Shown in pieces: positions 17,815 through 19,976 of a stretch of 19,976 nucleotides of DNA. The notes under the pieces were generated by a model. That model made no database searches and was not told the DNA's origin. It worked only from the letters and a program-made list of their open reading frames with translations. The translations under genes and the position numbers were made by a program. Source of the stretch: Phoronis ovalis (Eukaryota; Phoronida; Phoronidae); NCBI GenBank assembly GCA_028565635.1, contig JAOXYB010009456.1:1-19976 (forward strand), written 5' to 3'. Every line of letters begins with the position of its first letter. The stretch's first letter is position 1.

Positions 17815-18377
17815 ACTGACAAGTCATTGATGTTGATGTGTTCAATTGCACTCGTGCATAACGTTGATAGTATTTTATGTGGCTGCAATTCTAGCAAGCT
17901 TTATTTCATTCATGTGTAAAGTTTAAGATTTTGAATTGCTGACAATCAGCTAGTCAACAACAAACTGTAATGGTTTTAATTTATTTTTTTCATACATGTA
18001 CTGTTTGTCACAAAATATTATTGTGGTATGAAAGCTCATACTTAAAATAAAAACAACTGACATATTAAAATGTATAGTTTATATTAAAAATACCAAAACA
18101 GGCTATTTTAAATGTCTTCATAAAAGCCAATTTTTATGGTGTTAAACTCATGTCGATGGAACTAAAATAGTGGTAACAAGCTGAGGTTACTAGTGCTGGT
18201 TAGTCGCAGAAACACGTTTTAAAGACGCACACAATCAGCACCTGTTAACTTTTAATTTGATAATAAATACACATCCGACTAACAGATTTTCTAAGTTACA
18301 CTAAGCAAGAACACAAACACAAATGTAATTCATCATGTCAACTTATCTTTTGCATCATGTCTTGTGCAATTGGCTCT

Positions 18378-18383
18378 AATAAA
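18378..18383 (+). promoter_or_regulatory. Possible distal poly(A) signal AATAAA with GT-rich element
   Basis: The hexamer is followed at once by GCAGGTGGTTGTTGAGTG, the best GT-rich downstream element seen after the gene. Use would give a 3' UTR of about 1.4 kb. Confidence 0.35.
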
Positions 18384-18480
18384 ATGCAGGTGGTTGTTGA
18401 GTGATTTAATTCTACCTTTGGTTCATTCTTGTAAGACTACTAATCATAGAAGCCATGCAGTTAGTTATCAATTATGTCAA

Positions 18481-18520
18481 TGCAAACTCTAGGAGGATCT
18501 ATAAATATCCAGAGTTTGCA
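18481..18520. repeat. 40-nt hairpin with perfect 10-bp arms
   Basis: TGCAAACTCT (18481-18490) is the exact reverse complement of AGAGTTTGCA (18511-18520). Inside, GGAT at 18495-18498 can pair with ATCC at 18507-18510 over an 8-nt loop, with a 4-nt bulge on the left side. If transcribed in a long 3' UTR it could form a stem-loop. The function is unknown. Confidence 0.5.
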
Positions 18521-19719
18521 AATAATAACATCGAGACTTCTATATATAATTACCACTGAACATTTTAAAACCTTTTTTCCCTAAGCTATTTCGAATCTCC
18601 TACCCCCATAATAATAATTAACTTGATACTAATGTAAACTTTTTTCTAAACTACCTACCTTTCTTTTAATTCAACATTATTACATCCCTCTAACCCTCCC
18701 CCAAAAACAATAAAACTAACAAGTCCCCCAGTGAAGTTTGGAAAACTTCTGTGAAAATGTCTTGGATTCACATTCAGTTTCGTATTTGCAAGCTGTATAA
18801 TTGTTTTCAATACTTCAAAATCTTGCTGTGGCTTAGATATTGCTCCACTTTATAAACACATTTTTAAAATATTGATCTTAACTTTTGTAGAGCTGTCTCT
18901 TCTGGGTTAGTTTTTGCCAGTAATTACATCAAGTAAAAAAATACTGTATAAACTTCAGTGTTTTGCTGGTTATCTGTAATTTCCAAAATGTTGCTGTGGC
19001 TGTGATATAGTAGGACTAGGAAGACGCATTTTGATGTATGTTTTTTTGTACCCTGAAACAATGATTGAAATATTTTCATAGCAGCTTAACTGCCCAGGAG
19101 ACGGTATTTCATTTAGGTATACCGCTGTTTCTTATTTTGTAATTACGTCATATGAGATATTTCAGAAACATATATGGCAAATTTTAAAGGCAAATAGCAT
19201 ATTTATTCACTTTTTTGTGAAGCACAATATTTGGCAAATAGGAGATTTTAGTGATTATATAGTATTTACTCTTCATCAATCTAATCAGACTGTGAAAGAT
19301 TAAAAACACTTACCATACGGAAAATATTTAACAAACATTTGTATTTCCACATTGCGCTTTAAGACACGAACAGCCTGGAAAAAATGTTCCTCCAATAAGT
19401 CATTTGTTTTTATTTTAGTAATTACTTTTTAATTATGAATCAGAAGTAATCAGTTGACATAGCAAAAATAACTGAGAAGTGCAATATATATGCAGGGTCT
19501 AAATGCATACACTCTTGTTGATATTGATTGGTTAAATGTGTAGATTTAGTCCCACAGACTACCTTCCGCTACAGTCAGCAAATAACATGACACTGAAAGC
19601 AGCCTTGACTAGAAATCAACACAACAATACTGCATTTTCGTAATGTAAGCAGTGGTGGCGCTTTAGTCAAAATACCTGGATGACAGGGGGCAAGATCTGC
19701 CATTGTTTATGTGCTTCGT

Positions 19720-19976
19720 ATATGTCCCGGAGGGGGCACATGGGTCCAATGCTGGGTCCACATACGAAAAATCGCGTGAAAAGGGTCAATTTTTTTCAAC
19801 CACGCGCGTTCCGCGTTAAGGGTATACATGTATATTTAGCTAAATACTGGCAAGTAGGGTGTTGTTTTTAGCACGAGTTACAGACGCGTAAAAAGGGTAT
19901 GTTTTTCACCACCAGAAGCGCAAAAAGGGTATATTTTTCAGCCATCAGATGAAAATCAGCCCAGCATAAAACTTTG
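19720..19976. repeat. Dispersed repeat with AAAAGGGTATRTTTTTCA units, cut by window end
   Basis: Base composition and texture change sharply here, with CG dinucleotides becoming common. Related units are GCGTGAAAAGGGTCAATTTT onwards (19774-19798), CGCGTTAAGGGTATAC (19812-19826), GCGTAAAAAGGGTATG onwards (19886-19908) and GCGCAAAAAGGGTATA onwards (19918-19940). The last two are 23-mers differing at two positions and 32 bp apart. I recall similar AAAAGGGTATRTTTTTCA repeats from bivalve genomes, but cannot verify this here. Confidence 0.65.

Larger units (their letters stand above)
17061..19679. other. Downstream non-coding or long 3' UTR sequence
   Basis: No protein-coding gene is supported; the open frames here are short and unlike any family. 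It contains several poly(A) hexamers, one hairpin, and two related stretches sharing TTGCTGTGGCT (18813-18841 and 18981-19010). Whether it belongs to the teneurin 3' UTR or is intergenic cannot be told from the sequence. Confidence 0.6.

Overview
This is eukaryotic, AT-rich DNA with GT-AG introns. It is almost filled by one plus-strand gene: the extracellular part of a teneurin (Ten-m/Odz), a type II single-pass cell-adhesion receptor found mainly in bilaterian animals. I recognise it from the ordered domain string: a juxtamembrane linker with a furin-type site, eight EGF modules, the short Cys-rich repeat, a transthyretin-like and FN-plug beta region, an NHL propeller, a YD shell with an Rhs-associated core, and a C-terminal ABD/Tox-GHH (TCAP) tail. 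The cytoplasmic exons and the transmembrane exon lie upstream of the window. The animal is a bilaterian. Sequence divergence, short introns and a repeat family at the 3' end make me lean towards a lophotrochozoan, perhaps a bivalve mollusc, but this is a low-confidence guess.

Layout: 1-832 is intron with a hexanucleotide microsatellite and a cluster of palindromes. From 833 to 16971 I assign 21 coding exons. Their phases join without a break into about 2,400 codons ending in TAG at 16969-16971. Exons 1-3 encode the post-membrane linker, 4-8 the EGF modules, 9 the Cys-rich repeat, 10-13 the transthyretin-like/FN-plug region, 14-17 the NHL propeller, 17-20 the YD shell and Rhs core, and 21 the C-terminal tail. 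The stretch 16972-19976 holds the 3' end of the transcript with several poly(A) signals, then non-coding DNA, and a repeat cut by the window edge.

The most interesting place is the 1.83 kb intron between NHL exons 14 and 15. It lies where vertebrate teneurins include or skip a 7-residue microexon that tunes adhesion-partner binding. It contains an open, phase-symmetric 30-nt candidate microexon (7269-7298) with a perfect GTAAGT donor. About 90 nt further on is a 710-bp TTAA-flanked foldback element. The tail also appears to lack both processing signals (dibasic site and amidation Gly) expected for a released TCAP peptide, whereas the membrane-proximal furin-type site is strong.
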